From: Candidatus Phytoplasma mali
GTDB taxonomy: Bacteria; Bacillota_I; Bacilli_A; Acholeplasmatales; Acholeplasmataceae
Length of the DNA stretch: 64,000 nucleotides
Assembly: GCF_000026205.1 (NCBI RefSeq)
Contig: NC_011047.1
Coordinates: 434,001-498,000 of the forward strand
Direction of reading: 5' to 3'
Shown: piece by piece, positions 21,439 through 29,737 of the stretch
Position numbering within the stretch: position 1 is the first letter of the stretch
Layout of the letters: each line of letters starts with the position of its first letter
Program-made: the position numbers and the translations under genes
Notes under the pieces: generated by a model
What the model was told of the DNA's origin: nothing
What the model saw: the letters and a program-made list of their open reading frames with translations, nothing else
Databases searched by the model: none

Positions 21439-23625
21439 ATGGATTTAAATACTAAAAATAATAATAAAAAAGTTTTTGAAATTATTTTTGAAAATAACGT
21501 TTTAAGAATTGAAATTGGTGAAATATCAAGACAAGCTAATGGATCTGTAATGTTATTTTATAAGGATACTGTTATTTTAAGTGTTGCTGTTTGTGGAGAT
21601 AAAAAAAATTCTTTAAATTTTTTACCTTTAACTGTTAATTATCAAGAAAAATTATATGCTGCTGGTAAAATACCTGGAGGTTTTTTAAGAAGAGAAGGAA
21701 AACCTTCGGATCAAGAAATTCTTTGTTCTCGTTTAATTGATCGTACAATAAGACCATTATTTTCTAAAAATTTTAAAAATGAAGTTCAATTGATAAATAT
21801 GGTTTTAAGTAGTGATCCAGATGGCAACAACGAAAATATTGCTTTATTAGGTAGTTCTTTAGCTTTATTAATTTCTGATATTCCTTTTTTTGAACCAGTT
21901 TCTAGTGTTTGCGTTGGTAAGATTGGTGATAATTTGATTATTAATCCTACATTATCCCAAAGAGAAAATTCTTCATTTTTTTTAATTTTAGCAGGAACTA
22001 AAGATAGTTTGAATATGGTTGAAATGAGTTCTAAAGAAATTAGCGAAAATAATTTTTTAGAATCTATTAAGTTTGGTCATGAAATTATTAAAAAACTTTG
22101 CTTGTTTCAAACAGAAATTGCTAATCAAATCGGTAAAACCAAAATAAAAATTCCCTTACATAATGTTAATAATTTATTAGAAGTAGAAATAAAAGATAAA
22201 TATTTTTCTGAAATAGAGATGATTTTAAAAAACAAATGTAATGTTAATAATGTAAAAAAATCTGATATTTTAAAAAAATTAAAAGAAAATGTATTAGAAA
22301 ATTATAAAGAAAAATTTTTAAATAATAAAAAAGATAATTTTAATTTACTAGATTTAGAAAATCAAAAATTATATTTAAATGAAGTTGAGATTATATTTGA
22401 TTTTTTAGTTAGAACTATAATTAGGGAAACAATTTTGAAAGAAAATATTAGACCTGATGGAAGAAATTCTTCAGAAATTCGATCAATTACATCTCGTATT
22501 GATATTTTACCTAGAACTCATGGTTCAGCTTTGTTTACTCGCGGAGGAACTCAAAGTTTAGCTATTGTTACTTTAGGAACTTTAAGAGAAAGTAAAATTA
22601 TTGATGATTTATCAGATGAAGTTGATAAACGTTTTATGCTTCATTATAATTTTCCTGCTTTTGCTGTTGGTTCAGTGGGTAGATATTTGGCCCCCAGCAG
22701 AAGAGAAATAGGGCACGGCATGTTAGCAGAAAAAGCCTTAGAATGTGTTTTACCATCTGAAAACGATTTTCCTTATTCTATTCGTGTAGTTTCAGAAATT
22801 TTAGATTCAAATGGTTCATCTTCTCAAGCTACTATTTGTGCTTCTTCTATGGCCTTAATGTCTGCTGGAGTACCTTTAAAATCTTTAGTTGCAGGAGTAG
22901 CTATGGGTTTAATTGTTGATGATATTGATAAAATAAATCATTATACTATTTTAAGTGATATCGAAGGGTTAGAAGATTATCAAGGTGATATAGATTTTAA
23001 AATTGCTGGTACTAAAGTTGGTATTACTGCTTTACAATTAGATATTAAAATTAAAGGCATTACATTAGAAATTTTTGAAAAAGTTTTAGAACAAGCAAAA
23101 AAAGATAGAATAAAGATTTTAAATGAAATGGAAAAAGTAATTAATAAGTCTCGCAATGAAGTTTCCAAATATGCTCCTAAAGTAAAGATGATTTTAATTA
23201 AACCAGAAAAAATACGCGATATTATTGGTAGTGGTGGTAAAATAATTAATCAAATTATTGAAAAACATGATAATGTTAAAATTGACATTATGCAAGATGG
23301 AAAAATTTATATTATGCATCAAAATATGGAAATTGTTGATTTAACAGTTACTTACATTCAAAATTTTTTAAAAAAAATTAAAGTAGAAAATGTATATGAA
23401 GTAAAAATTTTGCGTTTTGTTAAAGATAAAATGGATAAAACATTTGGAGCTATAGCAGAAATTTTTCCAGGTATTGAAGGTTTTATTCATATTAGTAAAT
23501 TAGAAAATTATAAAGTTGATAAAGTTGAAGATGTTTTAAAAATAGGTCAAATTATTTTAGTAAAATGTATTAAAATTAATGAACGCGGTCAAATTGATTT
23601 ATCCAAAAAAGATGTATTTAAATAA
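21439..23625 (+). CDS. pnp: Polyribonucleotide nucleotidyltransferase (PNPase)
   Basis: Phosphorolytic 3'-5' exoribonuclease of mRNA decay. Two RNase PH-like halves are visible: 'GSVMLFYKDTVILSVAV' and 'PGGFLRREGKPSDQEIL' in the first, 'RPDGRNSSEIRSI', 'RTHGSALFTRGGTQSL' and 'SNGSSSQATICASSMALM' in the second. These are followed by a KH domain (IRDIIGSGGKIINQI, residues about 589-603) and an S1 domain at the end. The Shine-Dalgarno gggaagga favours the ATG at 21439 over a TTG at 21433. At about 728 residues it is full length. Confidence 0.96.
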   Translation: MDLNTKNNNKKVFEIIFENNVLRIEIGEISRQANGSVMLFYKDTVILSVAVCGDKKNSLNFLPLTVNYQEKLYAAGKIPGGFLRREGKPSDQEILCSRLIDRTIRPLFSKNFKNEVQLINMVLSSDPDGNNENIALLGSSLALLISDIPFFEPVSSVCVGKIGDNLIINPTLSQRENSSFFLILAGTKDSLNMVEMSSKEISENNFLESIKFGHEIIKKLCLFQTEIANQIGKTKIKIPLHNVNNLLEVEIKDKYFSEIEMILKNKCNVNNVKKSDILKKLKENVLENYKEKFLNNKKDNFNLLDLENQKLYLNEVEIIFDFLVRTIIRETILKENIRPDGRNSSEIRSITSRIDILPRTHGSALFTRGGTQSLAIVTLGTLRESKIIDDLSDEVDKRFMLHYNFPAFAVGSVGRYLAPSRREIGHGMLAEKALECVLPSENDFPYSIRVVSEILDSNGSSSQATICASSMALMSAGVPLKSLVAGVAMGLIVDDIDKINHYTILSDIEGLEDYQGDIDFKIAGTKVGITALQLDIKIKGITLEIFEKVLEQAKKDRIKILNEMEKVINKSRNEVSKYAPKVKMILIKPEKIRDIIGSGGKIINQIIEKHDNVKIDIMQDGKIYIMHQNMEIVDLTVTYIQNFLKKIKVENVYEVKILRFVKDKMDKTFGAIAEIFPGIEGFIHISKLENYKVDKVEDVLKIGQIILVKCIKINERGQIDLSKKDVFK

Positions 23626-23675
23626 AAAATATATAAATATTTTAAAATTTATTAAAATTTATTAAAATTAAAATA

Positions 23676-24110
23676 GTTACCAAATTAATAGAAGGCGATC
23701 GAGGGTTAAAATTAATTTTTAAAATTATTTTAATTTTAGGAAAGTCCATGTTAGCACATACTTAAAGGAATGTATGTAGTGTTTGTGTCTAAGAAAAAAA
23801 TAACTTAGAGTACCTTAAATTTATTAGGTAACGGCTTTTTCAATTCTAAGGACTATATATAATACAAACAATAGTTTATGAAAAGAAAAAATAAAGTGCC
23901 ACAGAGACGAGATAATTATAAATAATTATGTGAAACGCGGTAAACCCCTCAAGCTAACAACCCAAAATATGGTAGGGGCATATGAGAATTAATAATTCCT
24001 TTTGAAAAATAAAGTTAATTTTTATACTATTTTTTTAAAAAATAGAGATAAATGATCGCACTTGTTAAAAAAACAAGAACAGAACATGGCTTATGCATAT
24101 TATTTGGTAC
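23676..24110 (+). ncRNA. rnpB: RNase P RNA (type B)
   Basis: Catalytic RNA of RNase P. Hallmarks are the P4 region 'aggaaagtccatg' near 23738-23753, 'gccacagagacga' near 23898, 'gaaacgcggtaaacccc' near 23932 and the 3' 'acagaacatggcttat' near 24079. The proposed ends pair with each other (gttaccaaat at the 5' end with atttggtac at the 3' end). It fills most of the gap between pnp and the ftsH-like gene. Its protein partner rnpA is at 13947. Confidence 0.93.
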
Positions 24111-24166
24111 TTTTATTATTTACATATTTTATTTAAAAAATATAATATAGTTTGGATAAATTATAT

Positions 24167-25969
24167 ATGAATTTAAAAAAAGAAGAAAGAAATAAAAAAA
24201 TTAATTTTTATTTTTATATTATTAGTAAAATTTTATCATTTATAGTAAATTTATTATTTATTGTTGCTATAATTATATTTTTATATCAATTTAATAATAA
24301 TAATCCTTTAATGAATAACAATGAAGTATCTTGGGTGGAAAAACATTTAGTTAAAGATGAAACAAATAATTTAGACAATATTCAAGGCTATGAGTATGTT
24401 AAAACAGAAATGGACAAATTGGTCGAATTTGCTAAAGGAAATAGAGATGAATCAACTATCGAAAGAGGAATTTTATTATATGGTCCTCCAGGCACTGGTA
24501 AAACATTTTTAGTAAAGGCTTTAGCTGGTTCAGTTAAAAAATATGCAGATTTTTATTATTTTTCAGCCTCTTCTTTTCAAGAAAAATATGTAGGAGTTGG
24601 TGCAGCTAGAATTAGAAGTGTTTTTGAATTAGCTAAAAAAAAATCTATAGAAGATAAGAAAAAAACTTATTTTATTTTTGTTGATGAAATTGATGCTCTT
24701 GGTAAAGACAGAGTTTTTGACGATAATAGTAAAAATGATTCTGTTTTAAATGAATTATTAGTTCAATTGGATGGTTTTCATGATAACAATAACCAAAATG
24801 AACCCAAAGTAGTATTTATTGCATCTACTAATAGAGAAAAATTTTTAGACGAAGCTTTAACACGTTCAGGGCGTTTAGGTAAAAAGATTAAAGTAGATTT
24901 TCCTGATAAAATAATGATTAAAAAAATTATTGAATATTTTATTGAAAAGGATGATGGTATAATTAAAGAAATTTTTTCTAAATTAAAAAATGAAAATGAA
25001 ACAGATTATTCAACAAAAATAGAAGATTTATCTTCTTTAATGGTTAAACTTAAATTTACTCCTGCACAAATAAAGTCATTATTTAAAAATTTTAAAGATT
25101 TATTATTAAAAGAAGTAGAAAACAGCAAAAACTTAACATTAGTTGAAATAATAGATAAAATTTTTGAATCAATTGATACAGTTATTTTTGGTCCTAAAAA
25201 TTCTTCAGCATTAGAAAATAACGACAAAAAAATATTAATTTTTCATGAATTAGGCCATGCTTTTTTCGCTTTAATTAATGAACACAGAGTTCAAAGAATT
25301 TCTTTAGAACAAAGAGGGCCTGTTCAAGGATATACTATGAATGTTCCTAAAAACAAAAATATTTTAAAAAATAAAACAGATTTTTTACAAGAAATAAAAA
25401 TTGCTTTAGGTGGTAGAATTTTTGAAGAAATATTTTATGGTTCGGAAAATATTACTTTAGGATCTGCTAATGATTTTCAACAAGCTTACCAAATAGCTTA
25501 TTCTATGGTTGCTGATTTAGGAATGTCGGTAAATCAACAAGAAAGAGACAAATTAATAAAAGATTTTTCAAAAATTTCTAAAAAACAGCAAAATTCTGAA
25601 ACGTTAATTGCAAATAATGAAAGTATCAAAGAATTTTCAAAAAATTTAAAATTAGGTAGCGGCTTTGAAGATATTAAAAATATTGTTTTACAGAATAAAA
25701 ATTACGATTCCAATATTCGTTCATCAATGATGGAAATTATTAGCTTTTGTTATTTTCAAAATATTTTAGATTTTTATAAGAAAATTATGAATGTTTCATC
25801 AACTTCAAACACAAACAACCAAGAAAACAATAATGATGAAATAATACAACAATTTGCAAATGACTTTGAAAAGAAAAAAAAAGAAATAAATCAGAAAGTT
25901 ATAAATATTAATTCTATCAATTTAAATGAACAACAAATAGAAGAAATTTTAAAAAACATTTTAATATAA
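24167..25969 (+). CDS. ftsH: Membrane ATP-dependent zinc protease, FtsH/HflB family
   Basis: AAA+ metalloprotease. From the ATG, one hydrophobic segment spans residues about 15-41. The AAA module has Walker A GPPGTGKT (106-113), Walker B 'YFIFVDEID' and the second region of homology 'STNREKFLDEALTRSGRLGKKI'. The zinc site is HELGH (360-364) with a third ligand Asp436 in 'GSANDFQQA'. It has a single membrane helix with a very short outer segment, whereas typical FtsH has two helices. The basic N-terminus before one helix predicts N-in, C-out topology. A TTG at 24152 is an alternative start; neither start has a good Shine-Dalgarno. A phytoplasma genome often has several such genes. Confidence 0.92.
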   Translation: MNLKKEERNKKINFYFYIISKILSFIVNLLFIVAIIIFLYQFNNNNPLMNNNEVSWVEKHLVKDETNNLDNIQGYEYVKTEMDKLVEFAKGNRDESTIERGILLYGPPGTGKTFLVKALAGSVKKYADFYYFSASSFQEKYVGVGAARIRSVFELAKKKSIEDKKKTYFIFVDEIDALGKDRVFDDNSKNDSVLNELLVQLDGFHDNNNQNEPKVVFIASTNREKFLDEALTRSGRLGKKIKVDFPDKIMIKKIIEYFIEKDDGIIKEIFSKLKNENETDYSTKIEDLSSLMVKLKFTPAQIKSLFKNFKDLLLKEVENSKNLTLVEIIDKIFESIDTVIFGPKNSSALENNDKKILIFHELGHAFFALINEHRVQRISLEQRGPVQGYTMNVPKNKNILKNKTDFLQEIKIALGGRIFEEIFYGSENITLGSANDFQQAYQIAYSMVADLGMSVNQQERDKLIKDFSKISKKQQNSETLIANNESIKEFSKNLKLGSGFEDIKNIVLQNKNYDSNIRSSMMEIISFCYFQNILDFYKKIMNVSSTSNTNNQENNNDEIIQQFANDFEKKKKEINQKVININSINLNEQQIEEILKNILI

Positions 25970-25982
25970 AATTTTAAAAATT

Positions 25983-25992
25983 ATGGTAAAAT
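25983..25992 (+). promoter_or_regulatory. Possible extended -10 promoter before rpmG
   Basis: The string tatggtaaaat matches TGn-TAAAAT and equals the -10 region before tRNA-Tyr. There is no good -35 box. It is the only promoter-like signal before the rpmG-secE-nusG group. Confidence 0.35.
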
Positions 25993-26078
25993 TTATTAAG
26001 AAATGTTTTAAATTATTTTGAATTTAAAAAAATATATCAATAGTTTAAATTTTTAATTTGTTTTATTTAAGAGGTTTT

Positions 26079-26228
26079 ATGGTAAAAAAAAATATTTTAA
26101 TTTGTAGTATTTGTTTGAATCGTAATTATAATACAAAAACTAATAGTATTTACATTTCCAAACGTTTGATTTTGAAAAAATATTGCCCTAATTGCAATCG
26201 ACATACTTTACATAAAGAAAATCAGTGA
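26079..26228 (+). CDS. rpmG: Ribosomal protein L33 (bL33), zinc form
   Basis: A 49-residue large-subunit protein starting MVKKNILICSICLNRNY and ending 'KYCPNCNRHTLHKENQ'. Two CxxC pairs (CSIC and CPNC) form the zinc ribbon of the C+ type. An aagagg site precedes the ATG. It stands directly before secE, the standard order. Confidence 0.95.
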   Translation: MVKKNILICSICLNRNYNTKTNSIYISKRLILKKYCPNCNRHTLHKENQ

Positions 26229-26266
26229 TAATAAAAAATTAAGAGAAAGGGATATTATGCATTTAT

Positions 26267-26659
26267 ATGATATATAAAAAAAACGAAGAACAATCCAAAA
26301 ATCAATTATTAGAAGTTATCATAAACAAATATGACTGGAAAAAAATTTTATTATTTTATGTTTCTTTTATTTTTATCGGTATATTTCTGGATCAAAAAAT
26401 TTATGAAAAAAATAAATTATTAGCTTATTTTTTATTTGGAGTTTCTTTTTTTACTCTTGTATTAGGAATTTATCCTTTTTTGAAAAGTTCTTTATTAAAA
26501 ATTAAGCATATCAGTTGGCCTTCTATTCAAGATATTTTTTTTAATATTTTTTGTGTAATTTTGTTTACTTTAATATTGATTTCTATGGTGTATTTATTTG
26601 ATAAATTTATTCATAAATATTTATTTAAATATTTATCGGTTTTAATAAATTCAAAATGA
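26267..26659 (+). CDS. secE: Preprotein translocase subunit SecE
   Basis: Essential partner of SecY. The conserved cytoplasmic motif 'KHISWPSIQDI' (residues about 82-92) lies before the last helix. Two further hydrophobic helices precede it (about residues 26-41 and 52-69), giving three in all. At 130 residues it is longer than the usual one-helix Gram-positive SecE of about 60. The start is odd: the aaaggg Shine-Dalgarno is well spaced for an ATG at 26257 that opens only a six-codon frame, while the secE ATG is 16 bp from it. The gene ends ATGA-overlapped with nusG. Confidence 0.88.
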   Translation: MIYKKNEEQSKNQLLEVIINKYDWKKILLFYVSFIFIGIFLDQKIYEKNKLLAYFLFGVSFFTLVLGIYPFLKSSLLKIKHISWPSIQDIFFNIFCVILFTLILISMVYLFDKFIHKYLFKYLSVLINSK

Positions 26660-27243
26660 TAAATTTAAAAAAAATATTAGAAAAAGAAAAAGATGAAAAT
26701 ATTAAACAAGAAGCCAAATGGTACATCTTGCAAACTTATTCTGGTTGTGAAAATTCTGTAAAAAATAATTTATTACAAGTAGCTGATAGTATGAATATGT
26801 TAGATTCAATTATTGAAGTTGTATCTCCTAAAGAATTTTATACTGAAGTTAAAAATGATGGCAAAAAAAAGAAAAAAGAAAGACATATTTATTCTGGTTA
26901 TATTTTTATTAAAATGATTATGACTCAACGTTCTTTTTATTTAGTTAAAAATGTTCCTAGAGTTAATGGTTTTTTAGGCTCTTTAAATAATCATACAAAA
27001 CCTGTTCCTTTAAGCGAAAGAGAAATAAAACCAATTTTAATGAAAATAGGTATGCTTTCTAAAAATGATCTTAATTATTTAAATGGTAAAAATGTAGAAA
27101 TAATTTCTGGTTCTTTCTCAGGCCAAATATGTAAAGTTTTACATGTTGATAATCAGCAAGAAAAAGTAACTGTTGAAATTGATTTATTCGGTAGGTCAAC
27201 ACCAATAGAAATTTATTGTTCTCAATTTAAAGAAATTAATTAA
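26656..27243 (+). CDS. nusG: Transcription termination/antitermination factor NusG
   Basis: RNA polymerase-binding elongation factor. The NGN domain starts with 'KWYILQTYSGCENSVKNNL' (residues about 22-40). The linker 'FEYTEVKNDG'-type region carries a basic KKKKKE stretch. The C-terminal KOW motif is 'LNGKNVEIISGSFSGQ' (about 140-155). At 195 residues it is of normal length. Its start overlaps the secE stop (ATGA), so the two are coupled. Confidence 0.95.
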   Translation: MINLKKILEKEKDENIKQEAKWYILQTYSGCENSVKNNLLQVADSMNMLDSIIEVVSPKEFYTEVKNDGKKKKKERHIYSGYIFIKMIMTQRSFYLVKNVPRVNGFLGSLNNHTKPVPLSEREIKPILMKIGMLSKNDLNYLNGKNVEIISGSFSGQICKVLHVDNQQEKVTVEIDLFGRSTPIEIYCSQFKEIN

Positions 27244-27319
27244 AATTTAATTAATATTTTTGATTAAAAATAAAATAATAAAAATTTTTAGTAATAAAAA
27301 AGGATGATATATATATATT

Positions 27320-27745
27320 ATGGCTAAACAAGTTGTTAAAAAAATAAAACTGCAAATTCTAGCTGGTAAAGCTAATCCAGCTCCACCCGTTGGTCCTGCT
27401 TTAGGTCAAGCTCAAGTTAATATTCCTTCTTTTTGTTCACAATTCAATGAAGCAACAAAAGATCAAGCAAATTATTTGGTTACTGCAGTTATTTCTGTTT
27501 ATAATGATAGAAGTTTTACTTTTATTATAAAAACACCTCCTGCAAGCAGTCTTTTAAAAAAAGCTGCCAATATTAAATTAGGTTCTGCTAATTCAAACAA
27601 AAATAAAGTAGCAACTATTAAATTTGATCAGATTAAAGAAATAGCAACTTTGAAGATGCCAGATTTAAATGCTTATACTTTAGAAAGTGCTTGTAAAATT
27701 ATTGAAGGTACTGCTCGTAATATGGGAATTATAGTTGAAAAATAA
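27320..27745 (+). CDS. rplK: Ribosomal protein L11 (uL11)
   Basis: Protein of the GTPase-associated centre. Recognised by '[26 protein letters not shown]' (residues about 9-34), '[19 protein letters not shown]' and the C-terminal '[13 protein letters not shown]'. At 141 residues it is the usual length. The aggatg Shine-Dalgarno lies 17 bp upstream of the ATG, rather far. First gene of the rplKA pair. Confidence 0.96.
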
Positions 27746-27801
27746 TTAAGATAAAAAAATAGTATATTTTGTTTATTTTGTTTAAGAAAGGAATTGTATA
27801 A

Positions 27802-28497
27802 ATGAAAAAAAGAGGAAAAAAATATTTGTCAGTTAAAACAATGGTTGATAAAAATAAATTATATTCTCTTCAGGAAGCCATTGAATTAATTAAACAAATT
27901 AGTACAGTTAAATTTGATGCTTCGGTTGATTGTTCTTTTAGGTTCAATATAAATCCTAATAAAGCTGATCAAAATATTAGAGGAGTTATAGTTTTACCTC
28001 ACGGCATTGGTAAAGTTTTAAAAGTAGCTGTTATTGCTAAAAGTAATGAAGCTCAAGAAGCAGCGAAAAAAGCAGGAGCAGATTATATTGGAGAACAAGA
28101 ATTAATTAATAAAATTTCTAAAAATTGGTTTGATTTTGATGTTTTAGTATCTACACCAGAAATGATGCCACAATTATCCAAATTAGGACGTGTTTTAGGT
28201 CCTAAAGGATTAATGCCTAATCCAAAAACAGAAACTGTGACTAATGATGTTTTTAAAGCTGTTCAAGATATTAAAAATGGTAAAGTTGAATATCGTACAG
28301 ATAAAACTGGTAATATCAATTTAATGATTGGTAAAATTTCTTTTTCTGCGCAACAAATTTTAGAAAATTTTAAAACTTTATATGAAAATTTAATGTTGGC
28401 TAAACAAAATATAAAAAATTTACATATTAAAAATATTAGTATTTCAAGTACTATGTCACCTGGAGTTAAAATTAATCCAATTTTTGCTAATAAATAA
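27802..28497 (+). CDS. rplA: Ribosomal protein L1 (uL1)
   Basis: L1-stalk protein. Signature stretches are 'FDASVDCSFRFNINPNKADQNIRG' (split, residues about 35-58), 'LPHGIGK', 'LGRVLGPKGLMPNPKTETVT' (about 128-147) and 'VEYRTDKTGNINLMIGK'. At 231 residues it is normal. It follows rplK by 56 bp with an aaagga site. L1 is known to repress its own operon in other bacteria; no obvious L1 mimic was identified here. Confidence 0.96.
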   Translation: MKKRGKKYLSVKTMVDKNKLYSLQEAIELIKQISTVKFDASVDCSFRFNINPNKADQNIRGVIVLPHGIGKVLKVAVIAKSNEAQEAAKKAGADYIGEQELINKISKNWFDFDVLVSTPEMMPQLSKLGRVLGPKGLMPNPKTETVTNDVFKAVQDIKNGKVEYRTDKTGNINLMIGKISFSAQQILENFKTLYENLMLAKQNIKNLHIKNISISSTMSPGVKINPIFANK

Positions 28498-28640
28498 TAT
28501 TTATTACAAAAATAATAATGTGTTAAAGAAAATAGGAATTTTTAATTAATTTAATATTTCCCTATTTGGGTAATATTATTTAAAGTTTCATTTTTCTTTG
28601 TCGGAATATAATATTTTTTATTTGAAAAAAATTTGTAAAA
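28498..28640 (+). promoter_or_regulatory. Candidate rplJL leader (L10 control region)
   Basis: The 161-bp gap before rplJ lies where many bacteria carry the L10(L12)4-binding leader. It contains a partial hairpin between aataggaa (28529-28536) and ttccctatt (about 28556-28564). I cannot verify the kink-turn of the known leader family by eye, so this rests mainly on position. Confidence 0.35.
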
Positions 28641-28658
28641 AATATAAGGAGAAAGAAC

Positions 28659-29147
28659 TTGAAATTAATTATTGCAGAAAAAATTAAAGCTGTAGAACAA
28701 TTAACTGATAAATTAAATCAAGCTAAAACTGTTATTATTTTTGAATATACAGGAATACCTGTTAGTTTTTTTACAGAATTACGTTCGGAATTAAGAAAAT
28801 CTGATTGTGAAATGAAAATATATACTAATAATATTATGAAAAGAGCTGCTAAAGCAACTAATTATGATGGTTTAATTTCTTATTTTAAGGGTAATAAGGC
28901 TTTGGTTTATAGTTCAACAGATTTAATCAGTCCTGCCAAAATTATTTATGAATTTTCTAAGAAAAATTCTATGATTAAAATTATTTCTGGAGTAATTGAA
29001 AATAAAGTAGCATCATTGGATGAAATTAATTCTTTAGCTTCTTTACCTTCAAAGGAAATATTGTTAACTATGTTGGTTTCCGGCATGATGACACCATTAA
29101 TGCAGTTATCAGCTTGTCTTTGTATGTTATCAAAAATAAAAAAATAG
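28659..29147 (+). CDS. rplJ: Ribosomal protein L10 (uL10)
   Basis: Base of the L7/L12 stalk. The N-terminal RNA-binding domain contains 'KTVIIFEYTGIPVSFFTELRSELRK' (split, residues about 22-46), followed by 'NNIMKRAAK' and 'YFKGNKALVYSS'. The C-terminal helix for L12 is short. At 162 residues it is normal. The start is TTG behind a clean aaggaga site. It is followed by rplL after 16 bp. Confidence 0.94.
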   Translation: MKLIIAEKIKAVEQLTDKLNQAKTVIIFEYTGIPVSFFTELRSELRKSDCEMKIYTNNIMKRAAKATNYDGLISYFKGNKALVYSSTDLISPAKIIYEFSKKNSMIKIISGVIENKVASLDEINSLASLPSKEILLTMLVSGMMTPLMQLSACLCMLSKIKK

Positions 29148-29163
29148 GAGAAATAATAAAAAA

Positions 29164-29547
29164 ATGGCTAAATTAACAAAAAAAAATTTTATTGATTCTT
29201 TACGTGAAATGTCTTTATTGGAAGTTAAAGAATTAGTTGATGGTTTAAAAGAAGAATTTGGAATAGATCCAAATGCTTTATTTGTATCTGGTTCAAATCA
29301 AGATAATAACAAAATTCAAGTAGAAGAAAAGACAGAATTTTCAGTAATAGTGAAAGATTTTGGTGATAGTAGTAATAAAATTCCAATTATTAAAACAGTA
29401 AAAGAAATTACTGGTTTTGGGTTATACGATATACAAAAATTATTAAATACTCCTGATGCGGTAATTCAAGAAAAAATTTCTAAAGAAAAAGCAGAAGAAA
29501 TTAAAAATAAATTAGAATTAATTGGAGCTGTCGTAGAAATTCAATAA
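29164..29547 (+). CDS. rplL: Ribosomal protein L7/L12 (bL12)
   Basis: Flexible stalk protein that recruits translational GTPases. The N-terminal dimer helix starts 'MSLLEVKELVDGLKEEFGID' after residue 14. The C-terminal domain shows 'EKTEFSVIVKDFG', 'KIPIIKTVKEITGFGLYDIQKLL' and ends in 'KNKLELIGAVVEIQ'. At 127 residues it is typical. It differs from most homologues in a slightly altered GL.LAK motif (GFGLYDIQKLLNTP). Confidence 0.95.
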   Translation: MAKLTKKNFIDSLREMSLLEVKELVDGLKEEFGIDPNALFVSGSNQDNNKIQVEEKTEFSVIVKDFGDSSNKIPIIKTVKEITGFGLYDIQKLLNTPDAVIQEKISKEKAEEIKNKLELIGAVVEIQ

Positions 29548-29604
29548 TTTTTAGTTTTTAATATTTATTATATTTTATAATATTTAAAATTTTATTTTAT
29601 TTTT

Positions 29605-29630
29605 ATTTAACCTTTCAGAAGGTTTATTTA
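29605..29630 (+). terminator. Hairpin between rplL and rpoB, possible partial terminator
   Basis: Stem aacctt (29609-29614) and aaggtt (29619-29624) with loop tcag, followed by tttatttaaa. The stem is short and the T-tract broken, so partial attenuation between ribosomal and polymerase genes, as known in other bacteria, is more likely than full termination. Confidence 0.45.
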
Positions 29631-29737
29631 AATATAAAACAAAATTTTTATTTTTTTAGATGATAAAAAATTATTTGATTATTTTTTTTGAATAATAATA
29701 ATTTAATAATTTAATAATTTATAGGAGTTTTTTATAT

